The translations under genes were made by a program, and so were the position numbers. The notes under the pieces are model-generated. The model had not been told where the DNA came from. It worked only from the letters and a program-made list of their open reading frames with translations, and searched no databases. Positions 35,458-44,571 of a stretch of DNA of 64,000 bases are shown here, piece after piece. The stretch is from Chryseobacterium sediminis (GTDB lineage Bacteria > Bacteroidota > Bacteroidia > Flavobacteriales > Weeksellaceae). The stretch lies in assembly GCF_008386505.1 (NCBI RefSeq), contig NZ_VUNZ01000001.1, positions 1-64,000 of the forward strand, written 5' to 3'. Numbering within the stretch: the first letter of the stretch is position 1; each line of letters starts with the position of its first letter.

Positions 35458-38268
35458 TTAAAAATCAAATTTCACCCCCATTGTAAACCTAGGTCTGTAA
35501 TATTCAGCCTGAGCGGTTCTGCTTTGGATTCCCTGATAGTACCTTAACGGCTGATTCGTCAGATTATTGGCTTCTGCAAAAACTCTTAGCTGGCTTGTAA
35601 TCTTGTAGGAAGCATTGGCATCAAGAAAAAACTGTTTGTCATAATAACGGTCGTCAAAGGCTTTTCCTCCCAGTTCATCAATATAATGAGAGGCGTAGTT
35701 CATGGAAACTCTGGCTGAAAAACGTTTGTTTTCCCACGAAAGAGATCCGTTGAACATATGAGGAGCTGCTCCCGGAAACCCTACATCTGTTCTTTCAATG
35801 CCTTCTTCATTGGTGATTCCTTTTGCTTTGGATTTGGTATAAGTATAGTTTACATAAACTCCAAGACCTTTCCAGAAAGCTCCGGGGATGAAGTCAAGCT
35901 GTCTTTGTAAAGCCACTTCAAAACCATAAATATCTACATTATCACCATTACGCTGCTGGGTAAACTTCCAGTTGCTTTCCCCTGCAGGAATAGGGTTAGA
36001 TTGCCCGGCAAAATCATTTGCGAAATCATTTGCCGTATAATTTCTTTGGGAATAGGTGTAAATAAAGTTATTCAGGTTTTTATAAAAAATACCTCCTGAA
36101 AGAATTCCTACAGACTTAAAGTACTTTTCTGCCATAAAATCAAAATTATACGCATAGGTTGCTTTTAAGTTTGGATTTCCTGCGGTCACAATTTCATCCT
36201 CTGAAATAACATTTAAGTAAGGAACCAATGAGTAATAATTCGGGCGTGCAAGAGCTGTGGTAAAGGCTGCACGAAGCACAAGATCCTGTATCGGAACATA
36301 TTTAAAGGAAATATTCGGAAGAATATTCGTATAGGTATTGGTATTATTGATTTGCCCTGCCAGATCCTTTTCGTTCATTACATAATTTCCGGTATAATCA
36401 ATGCTGGTCGTTTCAACACGCGCTCCAACAATCATGGATAATTGATCATTGAAATCCTGATCCCAGCGGATATAACCTGCATAGATCTGCTCCTTTGCAT
36501 TGTAGTTGCTTGAAAGATATTTCTCAGGCTTTAATTTACCATTAAACAAAGTAGGATTGAATAAATCCAGTCCTCCCAGATACGCTGGATCAACGAATGC
36601 TCCCGGAACATAATTTCCCGGCTGGAAGTTCTGGCCGTCAAGATATATTGTCGGCACAGACAAAAGACTTCCCATAGTGCTGACAGGAGTAAAAGCATAG
36701 AAATCATTTTCTCTTTCTTTTTTCTTCAGACGCATACGGAAACCGGTCCTAAGACGTCCTTTCTGGCCATCAATTACAGAAAATGGAAAACGGACATTCA
36801 CTTTTGCTCCCAGTTCCTTTTCCTGTGTAAAATTATTCGCATCCGAAAGGTCACTCAATTTATAACTTCCTAAATTATCTGCAGCAAGAAGATTGAACAT
36901 CGGTTTTTCAGGATTACTAAGGTCAGGAGAGAAATTCATTTTGCTGTTTTCAAACTCAATATAACGCTGATGAGGCTTATCTTCACTAGCAATGGCGTAG
37001 TTTACTGACCAGTCGAGATCTACCTTGGAACCTAATAAATGTTCTCCTCTTAATGCATAGTTCTGAACCTTTTGTTTTTCAAGGCGGGTATTGTCATTAT
37101 CTGCATCACCACCTTTATTTTGTCTTGTGATACTTCCTTTCCAGTCTGTAATTTCGGTTTCATCAGCGTTATAAACAGGTTTTATTTTATACCCTAATGC
37201 CAGCCTGGTTTCCTTGTCATTTCTGAAATTATACATTGCAGAAGCGTAGATCTTGTTTTTGGAATTGAATTCATAATCCATATTAAGATCAAAACTATGT
37301 CTGATACGGTGTTCATTATAATAACGTACACCCATTTTGCTTACATAAACAGTCTGTGCAAGATCATTCGCCTGGCTCCATACCGGTTCTATATTATCCG
37401 ATCCAAAATTGTTGTTGTTATAGGAAAAACTGAATACAGCACCCAATTTTTTGTCTAAAAACCGGTTTCCATAGACAAATCCTGCGGTATAATTTCCTTT
37501 TTCACGGATCGGGTTGTATCCTCCGGCAACGGTTGCAGAAATCCTTTGTCCGTTCGGGGAAGCTCTGGTAATAAGGTTTACAGAACCTCCGATGGCATCA
37601 GCGTCCATATCAGGGGTTAGAGTTTTATTAACCTCAATCGTGGAGATCATGTCAGAAGGAATCAGATCCATCTGTACATTACGGTTATCTCCTTCAGCAG
37701 AAGGAATTCTGTCACCATTCAGGGTAACGGAGTTAAGATTGGGAGCAAGTCCTCTGATAATTAAATTTCTGGCTTCTCCCTGGTCATTCTGTATGGTAAC
37801 TCCCGGAACACGTTTCAAAGCATCCCCGATATTGGCATCAGGAAAACGCCCGATCTGATCAGAAGAAATGACATTGGTAATATTGGCGTTGTTTTTTTGC
37901 TTGTTTAAAGCTCTTGCCTGATTTTTTAAAGTAGCTCCTGAGACTACAACTTCTGCAATAGAGGTTTCTTTTTTGTCGAAAATAATATTCTGGCGGGTAT
38001 TTTTCTCAGATTCAACTGTCACGTTGTATTCATGAACACCATAACCAAGATAATCAATTTTCATGGTATAACTTCCCGGAGGAACATTCAGGAAAACAAA
38101 GTTTCCATGCTCATCTGAGGTTGTATAAATATTCCCCGGACTCAGAGAAATTTTGGCTCCCGGCAGGGCAATTTTCGAGTCGTCATTAATGTTTCCGGAA
38201 AGAGATCCGGTTTGTGCATAGAAAAAAATAGAGGCACAAAACAAAACAGATGTAAAAATTTTCTTCAC
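35458..38268 (-). CDS. TonB-dependent receptor linked to phytase
   Basis: 936 aa outer membrane receptor. The signal peptide ends at FFYA-QTG. A carboxypeptidase-regulatory domain (about 22-100), a plug (about 105-230; GRFPDANIGDALKRVPGVTI and TPDMDADAIGGSVNLITR) and a beta-barrel ending in FTMGVKFDF follow. Operon position right before phytase suggests that it imports inositol phosphates or a product of phytate breakdown. This pairing recurs in Bacteroidota, but the substrate here is inferred. A seven-base microsatellite lies 107-162 bp upstream of the start. Confidence 0.9.
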   Translation of the reverse strand: MKKIFTSVLFCASIFFYAQTGSLSGNINDDSKIALPGAKISLSPGNIYTTSDEHGNFVFLNVPPGSYTMKIDYLGYGVHEYNVTVESEKNTRQNIIFDKKETSIAEVVVSGATLKNQARALNKQKNNANITNVISSDQIGRFPDANIGDALKRVPGVTIQNDQGEARNLIIRGLAPNLNSVTLNGDRIPSAEGDNRNVQMDLIPSDMISTIEVNKTLTPDMDADAIGGSVNLITRASPNGQRISATVAGGYNPIREKGNYTAGFVYGNRFLDKKLGAVFSFSYNNNNFGSDNIEPVWSQANDLAQTVYVSKMGVRYYNEHRIRHSFDLNMDYEFNSKNKIYASAMYNFRNDKETRLALGYKIKPVYNADETEITDWKGSITRQNKGGDADNDNTRLEKQKVQNYALRGEHLLGSKVDLDWSVNYAIASEDKPHQRYIEFENSKMNFSPDLSNPEKPMFNLLAADNLGSYKLSDLSDANNFTQEKELGAKVNVRFPFSVIDGQKGRLRTGFRMRLKKKERENDFYAFTPVSTMGSLLSVPTIYLDGQNFQPGNYVPGAFVDPAYLGGLDLFNPTLFNGKLKPEKYLSSNYNAKEQIYAGYIRWDQDFNDQLSMIVGARVETTSIDYTGNYVMNEKDLAGQINNTNTYTNILPNISFKYVPIQDLVLRAAFTTALARPNYYSLVPYLNVISEDEIVTAGNPNLKATYAYNFDFMAEKYFKSVGILSGGIFYKNLNNFIYTYSQRNYTANDFANDFAGQSNPIPAGESNWKFTQQRNGDNVDIYGFEVALQRQLDFIPGAFWKGLGVYVNYTYTKSKAKGITNEEGIERTDVGFPGAAPHMFNGSLSWENKRFSARVSMNYASHYIDELGGKAFDDRYYDKQFFLDANASYKITSQLRVFAEANNLTNQPLRYYQGIQSRTAQAEYYRPRFTMGVKFDF

Positions 38269-38295
38269 TTTTCCTTTTTTAGATAAAAATCACAA

Positions 38296-38303
38296 CAAAA
38301 TTA
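38296..38303 (-). promoter_or_regulatory. Possible -7 box of the receptor/phytase operon
   Basis: Reads TAATTTTG on the minus strand, an exact TAnnTTTG match 28 bases before the start codon. No TTG is found at the right distance upstream. Confidence 0.35.
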
Positions 38304-38374
38304 AACGTCTGTTTGGGGAAAGTGTTGAAGAGAAAATTAAGTGTTTCTTAAGAATTGTTAATACAGAGTTTTGT

Positions 38375-38430
38375 AAAAGATAAAAGATAAAAGATAAAAG
38401 ATAAAAGATAAAAGATAAAAGATAAAAGAT
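38375..38430. repeat. Heptanucleotide microsatellite (AAAAGAT)8
   Basis: Eight perfect head-to-tail copies of AAAAGAT, 56 bases. It lies in the upstream region of the receptor/phytase operon and downstream of the tetR stop. The rest of 38269-38599 has only the inverted repeat listed next and a possible -7 box. Confidence 0.97.
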
Positions 38431-38478
38431 GTTATTGCTAAAGTTCAGACGAAAAAGGTTTGATGATAAGATAAGTAT

Positions 38479-38572
38479 GGATTCGTATGGGATGACAAAC
38501 TGTATGGATACACGAATATAGTTGATGAAATAATTATTAATACACACGCATATTGTCATTCCGTAGGAATCC
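38479..38572. repeat. Inverted-repeat element with 20-base arms
   Basis: GGATTCGTATGGGATGACAA (38479-38498) matches the reverse complement of 38553-38572 at 17 of 20 positions. The right arm TTGTCATTCCGTAGGAATCC resembles a REP-like repeat found between genes in flavobacteria. The core is about 54 bases. Confidence 0.6.
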
Positions 38573-38599
38573 AAATAATGTATTTAAATTTTGAAAATA

Positions 38600-39130
38600 T
38601 TAATCATTAAGTATTTCCTGCACAATCATTTTAGATTTCTCTATCAATTCATTGGATCTGTAAAGCTGGCTTGTGAGTATAGAGCTTTCAAAAAGAAGAT
38701 AGATATGGGCTGATATAACATCATTTTGAAGGTCTTCAGTGAAGCATTCTCTCAGCTTATTTTTATGATATCGGATTACCTTGTGGATCTCTTCCTTATC
38801 AGCCGGAATTTCAGATAAAATATTCAGAAAGCTGCATCCTCTGAAGTCTTCTCTTTTATTCATATCAATCAGAAAATCAAAAGACTTCAGGATTTTTTCC
38901 TGTACTGTTTTTGCTTCTGATATAAATTCTTCAAGCTCAGACGCCCAGTAGTTATATCTTTTATTAAGAAATTCAATGCAAAGTTCATCTTTAGATCTGA
39001 AATGCTGATAAAAACTTGCTTTTGATACTTTTGCCTCTTCAATAACCTGATTGATCCCTGTATTGTTGTAGCCCTGTTGATGGAAGAGGATCATAGCGGT
39101 GCTTACTATTCTTTCACGAGGTTTGGGCAT
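38600..39130 (-). CDS. TetR/AcrR family transcriptional regulator
   Basis: 176 aa. The N-terminal HTH (about 5-50) reads RERIVSTAMILFHQQGYNNT and then VSKASFYQHFRSKDELC, the canonical TetR motif. The C-terminal helical domain (about 60-176) is of the type found with YxaF/LmrA-like repressors, with a Cys in REDFRGCSFLN. The ligand is unknown. It lies 52 bp after a membrane protein gene on the same strand. An inverted-repeat operator candidate and a TAnnTTTG box lie in that gap. Confidence 0.9.
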   Translation of the reverse strand: MPKPRERIVSTAMILFHQQGYNNTGINQVIEEAKVSKASFYQHFRSKDELCIEFLNKRYNYWASELEEFISEAKTVQEKILKSFDFLIDMNKREDFRGCSFLNILSEIPADKEEIHKVIRYHKNKLRECFTEDLQNDVISAHIYLLFESSILTSQLYRSNELIEKSKMIVQEILND

Positions 39131-39146
39131 AGTTTAAAATTTACCA

Positions 39147-39179
39147 CAAATGTAAATAAAATATGAACAGACTGGTACA
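39147..39179 (-). promoter_or_regulatory. tetR promoter with possible operator
   Basis: TACATTTG on the minus strand (39154-39147) is an exact -7 match 17 bases before the tetR start. Upstream of it, TGAAC-N6-GTACA (39164-39179) is an imperfect inverted repeat of TetR size and would cover the -33 region. Confidence 0.4.
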
Positions 39180-39182
39180 TTT

Positions 39183-39896
39183 TTAAATAAACCCTCTGGC
39201 ATAATACAGTTGTATAACGAAAAATAACAGAGTAAAAAACCAGACAACATAGGGATGATAACTGAAATTATTCTTCAGAATATAATGCAAAGCTTTGAAA
39301 AGTTTGAAAATACCAATAAGACCAATGATAATAAAAACCAGAAAGACCAGAAAAAACAGATAATCTCTTGTTTCATAATTGGTTACTTTTCCGAGGTGAT
39401 CCAGATAAGATTCCACATTAATGGTTTGTCCCAGAAACATAGCAGAACTGATTAATATAAAAAATGGAGTAGAAGTATACACGGTGGTATAAATGAAAGA
39501 AAACAACAAAGTCCGGAAAGTGGTTGTATTTATTTTTTCCTTTTTGTACCATAATAAAGCAACACTGAAAAGTACTGCGGTAATATTATTCATCAGAAAT
39601 ATAAACAGGGCTTTTTCTACCATGCTTAATCCCTTGATCTTTGAAATAATATCGTGTTCACCACCGTAGTCCATCAGAAGTACAGAAATAATGACAGAGG
39701 TATACACGGAAAGCTTAATGGGAGAAAGATAATCCTGAAAACGTTCGGTTTCTTCTTTTTCCATCTCATGTACAGAAAGATCATAGCAGCGGCGGGGATC
39801 CTGAAACAATTTGAAAACAGTTACCGGAACCAGTAATATTTCAATAATAATCTGCAGACACAGTTTCTCAAAACTATCGATTAATTTTTCAAACAT
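39183..39896 (-). CDS. Integral membrane protein, Yip1-like
   Basis: About 237 aa with a hydrophilic N-terminus that includes a short amphipathic region (LFQDPRRCYDLSVHEMEKEE) and five hydrophobic helices. The architecture recalls Yip1/YIP1-related bacterial proteins, but I cannot confirm the family. The last helices (YHPYVVWFFTLLFFVIQLYY) end near the C-terminus. ATG at 39896 is used; one 6 bases upstream is in frame. It precedes tetR and could be its target. Confidence 0.65.
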   Translation of the reverse strand: MFEKLIDSFEKLCLQIIIEILLVPVTVFKLFQDPRRCYDLSVHEMEKEETERFQDYLSPIKLSVYTSVIISVLLMDYGGEHDIISKIKGLSMVEKALFIFLMNNITAVLFSVALLWYKKEKINTTTFRTLLFSFIYTTVYTSTPFFILISSAMFLGQTINVESYLDHLGKVTNYETRDYLFFLVFLVFIIIGLIGIFKLFKALHYILKNNFSYHPYVVWFFTLLFFVIQLYYARGFI

Positions 39897-39978
39897 ATAC
39901 ACGGGGATTAGGGAACGTACTATGCAATTTAATTAAATTTTAAACGAGATCTTAAAAAATTAAAGTCTCTCAACAAAA

Positions 39979-40010
39979 AAAGAGGATGATTATAATAAAT
40001 CATCCTCTTT
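39979..40010 (-). terminator. Intrinsic terminator of the cupin gene
   Basis: AAAGAGGATGATT (39979-39991) and AATCATCCTCTTT (39998-40010) form a perfect 13-bp stem with a 6-base loop. On the minus strand it is followed by TTTTG and lies 22 bases after the stop at 40033. Confidence 0.92.
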
Positions 40011-40032
40011 TATCAGTATAAAATTCTTCCTG

Positions 40033-40914
40033 TTACTTAGGAAGTCCTCTTTTTAATGCATTATTAGCGATCTCTACCGCTTTTCTTTCTTTCCAGTCCA
40101 TATACCTTTTTTTGTATCGGCCTTTCATGAAATTATCAAAATTACGCTGCACAGCAAGATTCCAAAGAGAATGTGCTTTTACAGCCCAGCTTTTGTCCCA
40201 TGCACGCAGGGAAATAGAGAAAGATCCGTCCAGATATTTCATCCAGTGCCACCAGCCGGTAGGCATGAATAAAGTATCTCCGTGTTCCAGGAAACATTCA
40301 ATTCCTTCAATACCATCCAATGCCGGGAATTTTTCAAAATCAGGATTGGCAATATCATAATCCTCCAGTGCATAGGTAGCATACGGAAGTTTATAAAGTC
40401 TGGATTTCCACTTGTATTCAAATAAAAGAACATGTTTTCTTCCATTGAAGTGGGTATGGAAAATATGAGGCATGTCTATATCATAATGAAGGAAAGTTAC
40501 AGAACCTTTACCTCCGAAAAACATACTCGGATATTTATCTAAAAATCCACCCATCAGATTCTTTGGCGGAACATAGTCGTCCAAAAGTTTTGGCGCAAAT
40601 TTTATAGGATCAAAGAAGAAAATTCTCAGATCAGTAGGTTCCCTTTGAATAAGGTCAACATAATCACGAAAAGGCATTTTCGTTGTCGGAGTATTGATAG
40701 GAGCGGCAGGATCTGCTTTGGAACTGTCGTAAAGGGGAACTTCAACGTCGCCAACCACTTCTTTCATATATTCCATTGTCCATTTTTGGTAGGCGGGCCA
40801 TTTTCTTGCCATATTTCTGATTACCACTGGCTTACATGGCTTTAGATATTTTTCACGGAAATCTTCTTGTGAAATATCATCTACAATATCAATTGGTTTA
40901 AGGATTATTCCCAT
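40033..40914 (-). CDS. JmjC-like cupin (Cupin_8) oxygenase
   Basis: 293 aa soluble protein of the Cupin_8/JmjC group. The Fe(II) site is visible as HYDIDMPH (HxD, about residues 142-149) and the distal His in GDTLFMPTGWWHWM (about 211-224). The lysine of GRKHVLLFEYKWK fits 2-oxoglutarate binding. The N-terminal part (KPVVIRNMARKWPAYQKW) is typical for the group. Such enzymes hydroxylate proteins or small molecules; the substrate here is unknown. Single gene with its own terminator. Confidence 0.87.
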   Translation of the reverse strand: MGIILKPIDIVDDISQEDFREKYLKPCKPVVIRNMARKWPAYQKWTMEYMKEVVGDVEVPLYDSSKADPAAPINTPTTKMPFRDYVDLIQREPTDLRIFFFDPIKFAPKLLDDYVPPKNLMGGFLDKYPSMFFGGKGSVTFLHYDIDMPHIFHTHFNGRKHVLLFEYKWKSRLYKLPYATYALEDYDIANPDFEKFPALDGIEGIECFLEHGDTLFMPTGWWHWMKYLDGSFSISLRAWDKSWAVKAHSLWNLAVQRNFDNFMKGRYKKRYMDWKERKAVEIANNALKRGLPK

Positions 40915-41149
40915 TTGTTCAAATTATTAAGCTAAAGTATTAAATATTTGCGACAATAAAACGGAAAGAAATAAAATTATTTGGAATTGATATAAATAAA
41001 TGATAAAATACATATTTCTGTCTCTTTTTTTAGAGTTATTGCGATAGATTTTTAGCTCCAATAGTCTTACAATGTACAGTGTTTATGCTGTAAAATGATA
41101 GTTGTGAAATATAATAATTGTATGTATCATTGTGGTATTAAAAACAACC

Positions 41150-42451
41150 ATGAAAAGTTTTACTTCGATTATTTTTTCGCTTGTATTTGCAAGTGCTTTT
41201 TCACAGAAATCAGCTAAAATTTATACTTCAGATATTGACAATTTTTGGGTTGCCTATGACAGCATTCAAAAAACAAAAGATCATACCCAAAAACTGGCTC
41301 TGATTAAGAAATTATACACAGACAAAGGAACAGAAGGTTTAAAAGCCTTTATGAAAGCCAGAGATTATAATGATACGGTATTTGTAAGCATCATTGATAA
41401 GTATCCTAAATTCTTGAACTCCATCAGGCCAAACACCCTGACGATAAAAACTAAAACCAATGAACTGGAAGCCAGTGTTGTGAGACTGAAAGAAATCTAT
41501 CCGGAGCTTAAAGAAGCTGAAATGTATTTTACGATAGGCGGACTTAATTCCGGGGGAACAGTGAGTGGAAATAAGGTATTGGTAGGTGCTGAACTTGCCA
41601 CCGGACTTCCGTCTACAGATGTTTCAGAGTTTCAGGATGATTGGATAAAAGGTGTTTTTGAAAATCAGTCTCTGGATAATATTGTCTCCTTAAATGTTCA
41701 TGAATATATCCATACCCAGCAGATTGGAGACCGCAGAAGAGTCCTGAGCCAATCTATCAAAGAAGGGGCATGTGATCTGATTGCCGAACTGGTCATGAAT
41801 AAGCCTTTGGAAAGAAAATATCTTTCCTATGGAGCCGCTCATACCGCTGAGGTGAAGAATTTGTTTAAAAAAGAAATGTTTACCGGTAATTTTGCAAACT
41901 GGCTGTATAATGGAAGAAAGAAAGGTGAAAGTGCTGATCTGGGGTATTATATAGGATATGAGATTTGTAAATCCTACTACCAGAACGCAAAAGATAAGAA
42001 GCAGGCTGTAAAAGATATTATTGAACTGAATTATGATAACGATAAAGCTGTTGAAGACTTTCTCACCAGATCAAAATTTTTCAGTGAAAAAATTGATAAG
42101 AAAAAGCTGATCAAAGAATATGGGAAAAATTTACCCTATGTTGTAAAAACAGAACCTGCAAATGGTTCCGTAAATGTAAGTGCTGATACAAAAGAAATAA
42201 GAATTACCTTTTCAAAAGAAATGGTTTCCAAAAGCTATTCCTTCAATCTTTCCCATAAAGGAAAAGAATATTTTCCGATTACCAAAATAATAGGTATGGA
42301 GAATAATGACAGAACACTGATTCTTTCAGCAGATCTGAAACCGGGTAAAGAGTATGAGTTTGTGCTAACGAACAAAAGTTTTGTGTCTAAAGATGGTTAT
42401 CCCCTGAGAGATGAAAGGCTTCTGGTGAAGTTTAAAACAAGTGATAAATAA
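41150..42451 (+). CDS. Secreted gluzincin-like metalloprotease with Ig-like tail
   Basis: About 433 aa. The signal peptide is MKSFTSIIFSLVFASAFS-QKS. The central domain (about 20-330) carries HEYIHTQQ (HExxH, near residue 184) and, about 27 residues on, EGACDLIAEL, whose Glu could be the third zinc ligand as in DUF2268-type gluzincins. The C-terminal 100 residues (VVKTEPANGSVNVSADTKEI) form an SbsA-type Ig-like domain. It is the first of five genes with tight spacing (10 bp to the next), ending in a bacteriocin-like peptide. ATG at 41150 is set by the signal peptide. A role in peptide processing is only a hypothesis. Confidence 0.82.
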   Translation: MKSFTSIIFSLVFASAFSQKSAKIYTSDIDNFWVAYDSIQKTKDHTQKLALIKKLYTDKGTEGLKAFMKARDYNDTVFVSIIDKYPKFLNSIRPNTLTIKTKTNELEASVVRLKEIYPELKEAEMYFTIGGLNSGGTVSGNKVLVGAELATGLPSTDVSEFQDDWIKGVFENQSLDNIVSLNVHEYIHTQQIGDRRRVLSQSIKEGACDLIAELVMNKPLERKYLSYGAAHTAEVKNLFKKEMFTGNFANWLYNGRKKGESADLGYYIGYEICKSYYQNAKDKKQAVKDIIELNYDNDKAVEDFLTRSKFFSEKIDKKKLIKEYGKNLPYVVKTEPANGSVNVSADTKEIRITFSKEMVSKSYSFNLSHKGKEYFPITKIIGMENNDRTLILSADLKPGKEYEFVLTNKSFVSKDGYPLRDERLLVKFKTSDK

Positions 42452-42461
42452 TTTGATCATC

Positions 42462-42746
42462 ATGACTGATAACCAGCTCTTATATTTAGCTTCAATAGTT
42501 TGTTTCTTTCTTATTATTGTGACTTTCAGGCACAGTCGGATATTTGGTGGGATCAATATGATCCTGTTCTGCTTATACAATTCAATATTATATTATCATT
42601 TAATTTATGATAGCAGCGGAGGAACAGGTTTTGTATGGTGGTTTTATCTGCTTGTTTTATCAGGATGCCATATGCTGGCCCTTTTGATTTACTTTGTAAT
42701 AAAAACTATTATCAAAGACAACCGTTTACGAAAAATTAAGAATTAA
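42462..42746 (+). CDS. Small three-helix membrane protein
   Basis: 94 aa with three hydrophobic helices (LLYLASIVCFFLIIVTF, then INMILFCLYNSILYYHLI, then WWFYLLVLSGCHMLALLIYF) and a basic tail (KDNRLRKIKN). It lies 10 bp after the protease and 17 bp before the permease, so it belongs to the operon. Small membrane proteins in bacteriocin loci can be immunity or accessory factors; nothing in the sequence proves that. Confidence 0.65.
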   Translation: MTDNQLLYLASIVCFFLIIVTFRHSRIFGGINMILFCLYNSILYYHLIYDSSGGTGFVWWFYLLVLSGCHMLALLIYFVIKTIIKDNRLRKIKN

Positions 42747-42763
42747 AAGATAACTGCAAAACC

Positions 42764-43675
42764 TTGAAGAAATTATTCAACCATTTAAAATTCAGATTTT
42801 ATCAAAGTTTCAGGCTGCTCAACCTGAACCCGAGAGCAGGTGTACCTGTTCTGATTATTCTGGTAGTTCTCGTCATCATGAAGCTTCCTGAAAGCTGGTA
42901 TTATCCCCCTTTATTTTTTATACTGGTGTTGCTGTTTCATTATGAAAGAAAAGATATTCCTTTCCTTAAAAAAGTCTTTGTAAAAAGCTGGCGGTGGATC
43001 ATTGTACTGGAAACGGTATTTATTTACAGTATTTTGTTATGCGGGAATATTCATTATACATTTGAGAAAACGGCATTGCTTTCTTTACCGATGTTTGTTT
43101 TTCCGGCTTTTGTCACTCCAAGAACCAAACCCTGGATGACATTGCAGTGGAACTTTATTCCGGATGATTTATTTGAATGGAAGAGCTTTCTGAGAAAAAA
43201 TACGTTACTGGCAGTTCTGGGGTTGGTTATTCTCTGGTGTTCCGCTTATCATCTTGTGGCTCTTATTCTTGCGGGAGTTTTTGCACTGGATTATATTTCA
43301 CATCTTTACGAGCCTAACGAAAACAAAGAAATGCTGGAAATGTATTTCAAAAAGTATACTTTAAAAGAGAAACTCAGAAGAAATTCTCTGCTTTTCAATG
43401 CTTTATTGTTGCCAACATACTGCCTGTTTCTGATTCTGCACTCTGTCGAAAGTTTTTATATACTTTATTATTTTGCTTTTATGAACCTGTATTTTATGTT
43501 GATCCTGACCAGAAAATACAAACATTACCATCATAAAGAAAAGAGCAATTATTACACTATAGGTGTTTTTATTGAATATATAATATGCAGTATAACGATT
43601 ATCCCGGCGGTATTCATCTTGAAAAATAATATTAAAGAAGCATCTCAAAATATCAGAACCTATGTTGGAGATTAA
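42764..43675 (+). CDS. ABC transporter permease-like membrane protein
   Basis: 303 aa with about eight TM helices and charged loops (LYEPNENKEMLEMYFKKYTL). It has no Walker or peptidase motif, and no close family that I can name. It overlaps the ATPase gene by 14 bp, which makes it the membrane partner of that ATPase. It starts with TTG (MKKLFNHLKF); no upstream ATG is in frame before a stop. The topology fits ABC-2-type exporters rather than importers. Confidence 0.72.
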   Translation: MKKLFNHLKFRFYQSFRLLNLNPRAGVPVLIILVVLVIMKLPESWYYPPLFFILVLLFHYERKDIPFLKKVFVKSWRWIIVLETVFIYSILLCGNIHYTFEKTALLSLPMFVFPAFVTPRTKPWMTLQWNFIPDDLFEWKSFLRKNTLLAVLGLVILWCSAYHLVALILAGVFALDYISHLYEPNENKEMLEMYFKKYTLKEKLRRNSLLFNALLLPTYCLFLILHSVESFYILYYFAFMNLYFMLILTRKYKHYHHKEKSNYYTIGVFIEYIICSITIIPAVFILKNNIKEASQNIRTYVGD

Positions 43676-44297
43676 AAATATACATGTTCATTTTAAAAAT
43701 CAGAATGTATTAAACCACCTGAATCTATCCATAGAAGAAGGCTGCATATTGGGACTGCTTGGAAAAAACGGGGCAGGAAAGACCACACTGTTTGAATCTC
43801 TGTACCAAAGCATGCCATTTTCGGGGGATATCACCTGGAAGAATAAACGGTTGAAGCGGGAAATGATTTCTTACCTTGAAACCGAAAACTATTTTTACCC
43901 TTACATTACAGGAGAAGAATATCTTGCTTATTTTACTTCAAAAAAAGAAATTGAAATTAAAGAGATTATTGAAAAATTCAATCTTCCGATGAAAAAATAT
44001 GTGCAGTATTATTCCAGTGGAATGAAGAAAAAGCTGGCCCTTATCGGAATGCTGATGCTGGATAAACCTATTAATATTCTGGATGAACCATTCAATGGAG
44101 TAGATTTTGAAGGAGTTCATATCCTTTATGAGATCATCAGACAGTTGAAATCGGAAAACAAAATAGTTATTGTGAGTTCCCATATTATTGAAACTCTTTT
44201 TCATACCTGTGATAAAATTGCCTTTCTGCAAAACGGCACTATTGAAAGGATCTATGATAAGGAAGAATTCAGTCAATTGAATGTACTTAAATTCTAG
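43662..44297 (+). CDS. ABC transporter ATP-binding protein
   Basis: 211 aa stand-alone ATPase. Walker A is GKNGAGKTT (about 34-42), the Q-loop region carries LETENYFYPYITGEEY, the signature is YSSGMKKKLAL (about 117-127), Walker B is INILDEPFNG, and the H-loop His lies in IVSSHI. It should drive the overlapping permease. The subfamily resembles ABC-2 exporters used for peptide or antibiotic export and self-protection. No C39 peptidase domain is fused, unlike classical double-glycine peptide exporters. Confidence 0.92.
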   Translation: MLEIKNIHVHFKNQNVLNHLNLSIEEGCILGLLGKNGAGKTTLFESLYQSMPFSGDITWKNKRLKREMISYLETENYFYPYITGEEYLAYFTSKKEIEIKEIIEKFNLPMKKYVQYYSSGMKKKLALIGMLMLDKPINILDEPFNGVDFEGVHILYEIIRQLKSENKIVIVSSHIIETLFHTCDKIAFLQNGTIERIYDKEEFSQLNVLKF

Positions 44298-44388
44298 ACT
44301 GTTTTTTTATATTATTTTAACATCTGGAGAAAGCGCTCTCAATGATTTTTTTATTAAATTACCGTCACAAACTAATAACTTATTTATT

Positions 44389-44553
44389 ATGAAAAATTTA
44401 AAGAAAATCGCGAGACAAAATTTAAAAACAATTACGGGAGGCCGCCCGGCAGCAGCAAGTGAGTGTATTGCATGTAGCTGTCCTACATCCATTTGTTATT
44501 ATATTAATGGAAACGGTGGCGGTGGCGGCTGTGGAAACCTTCTATGTGCATAA
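44389..44553 (+). CDS. Double-glycine leader, Cys-rich bacteriocin-like peptide
   Basis: 54 aa. The leader MKNLKKIARQNLKTITGG is a textbook GG leader (residues 1-18), with the KKIAR/LKTITGG pattern common in Chryseobacterium bacteriocin-like peptides. The 36-residue core has six Cys (CIACSC, then C at 31, 48 and 53 of the precursor), a run of five Gly and no charge apart from one Arg and one Glu. Gly/Cys-rich cores of this sort suggest disulphides or modification. ATG at 44389 is chosen because the leader begins there; an upstream in-frame ATG at 44281 overlaps the ATPase end. It is 91 bp after the ATPase and directly before a terminator. Confidence 0.8.
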   Translation: MKNLKKIARQNLKTITGGRPAAASECIACSCPTSICYYINGNGGGGGCGNLLCA

Positions 44554-44571
44554 TCTTTTCTATTATAAAGC

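Noticed and set aside
38290..38574. 94-codon minus-strand frame across the microsatellite
   Set aside because: Its middle is a translation of the 7-base repeat (FIFYLLS units); no start context or homology.
42764..44297. C39 peptidase-containing bacteriocin exporter
   Set aside because: Neither the permease nor the ATPase has an extra N-terminal domain with the C39 Cys/His motif.
44281..44388. Longer form of the bacteriocin-like peptide from ATG 44281
   Set aside because: It would overlap the ATPase stop and place 36 unrelated residues before a canonical double-glycine leader.
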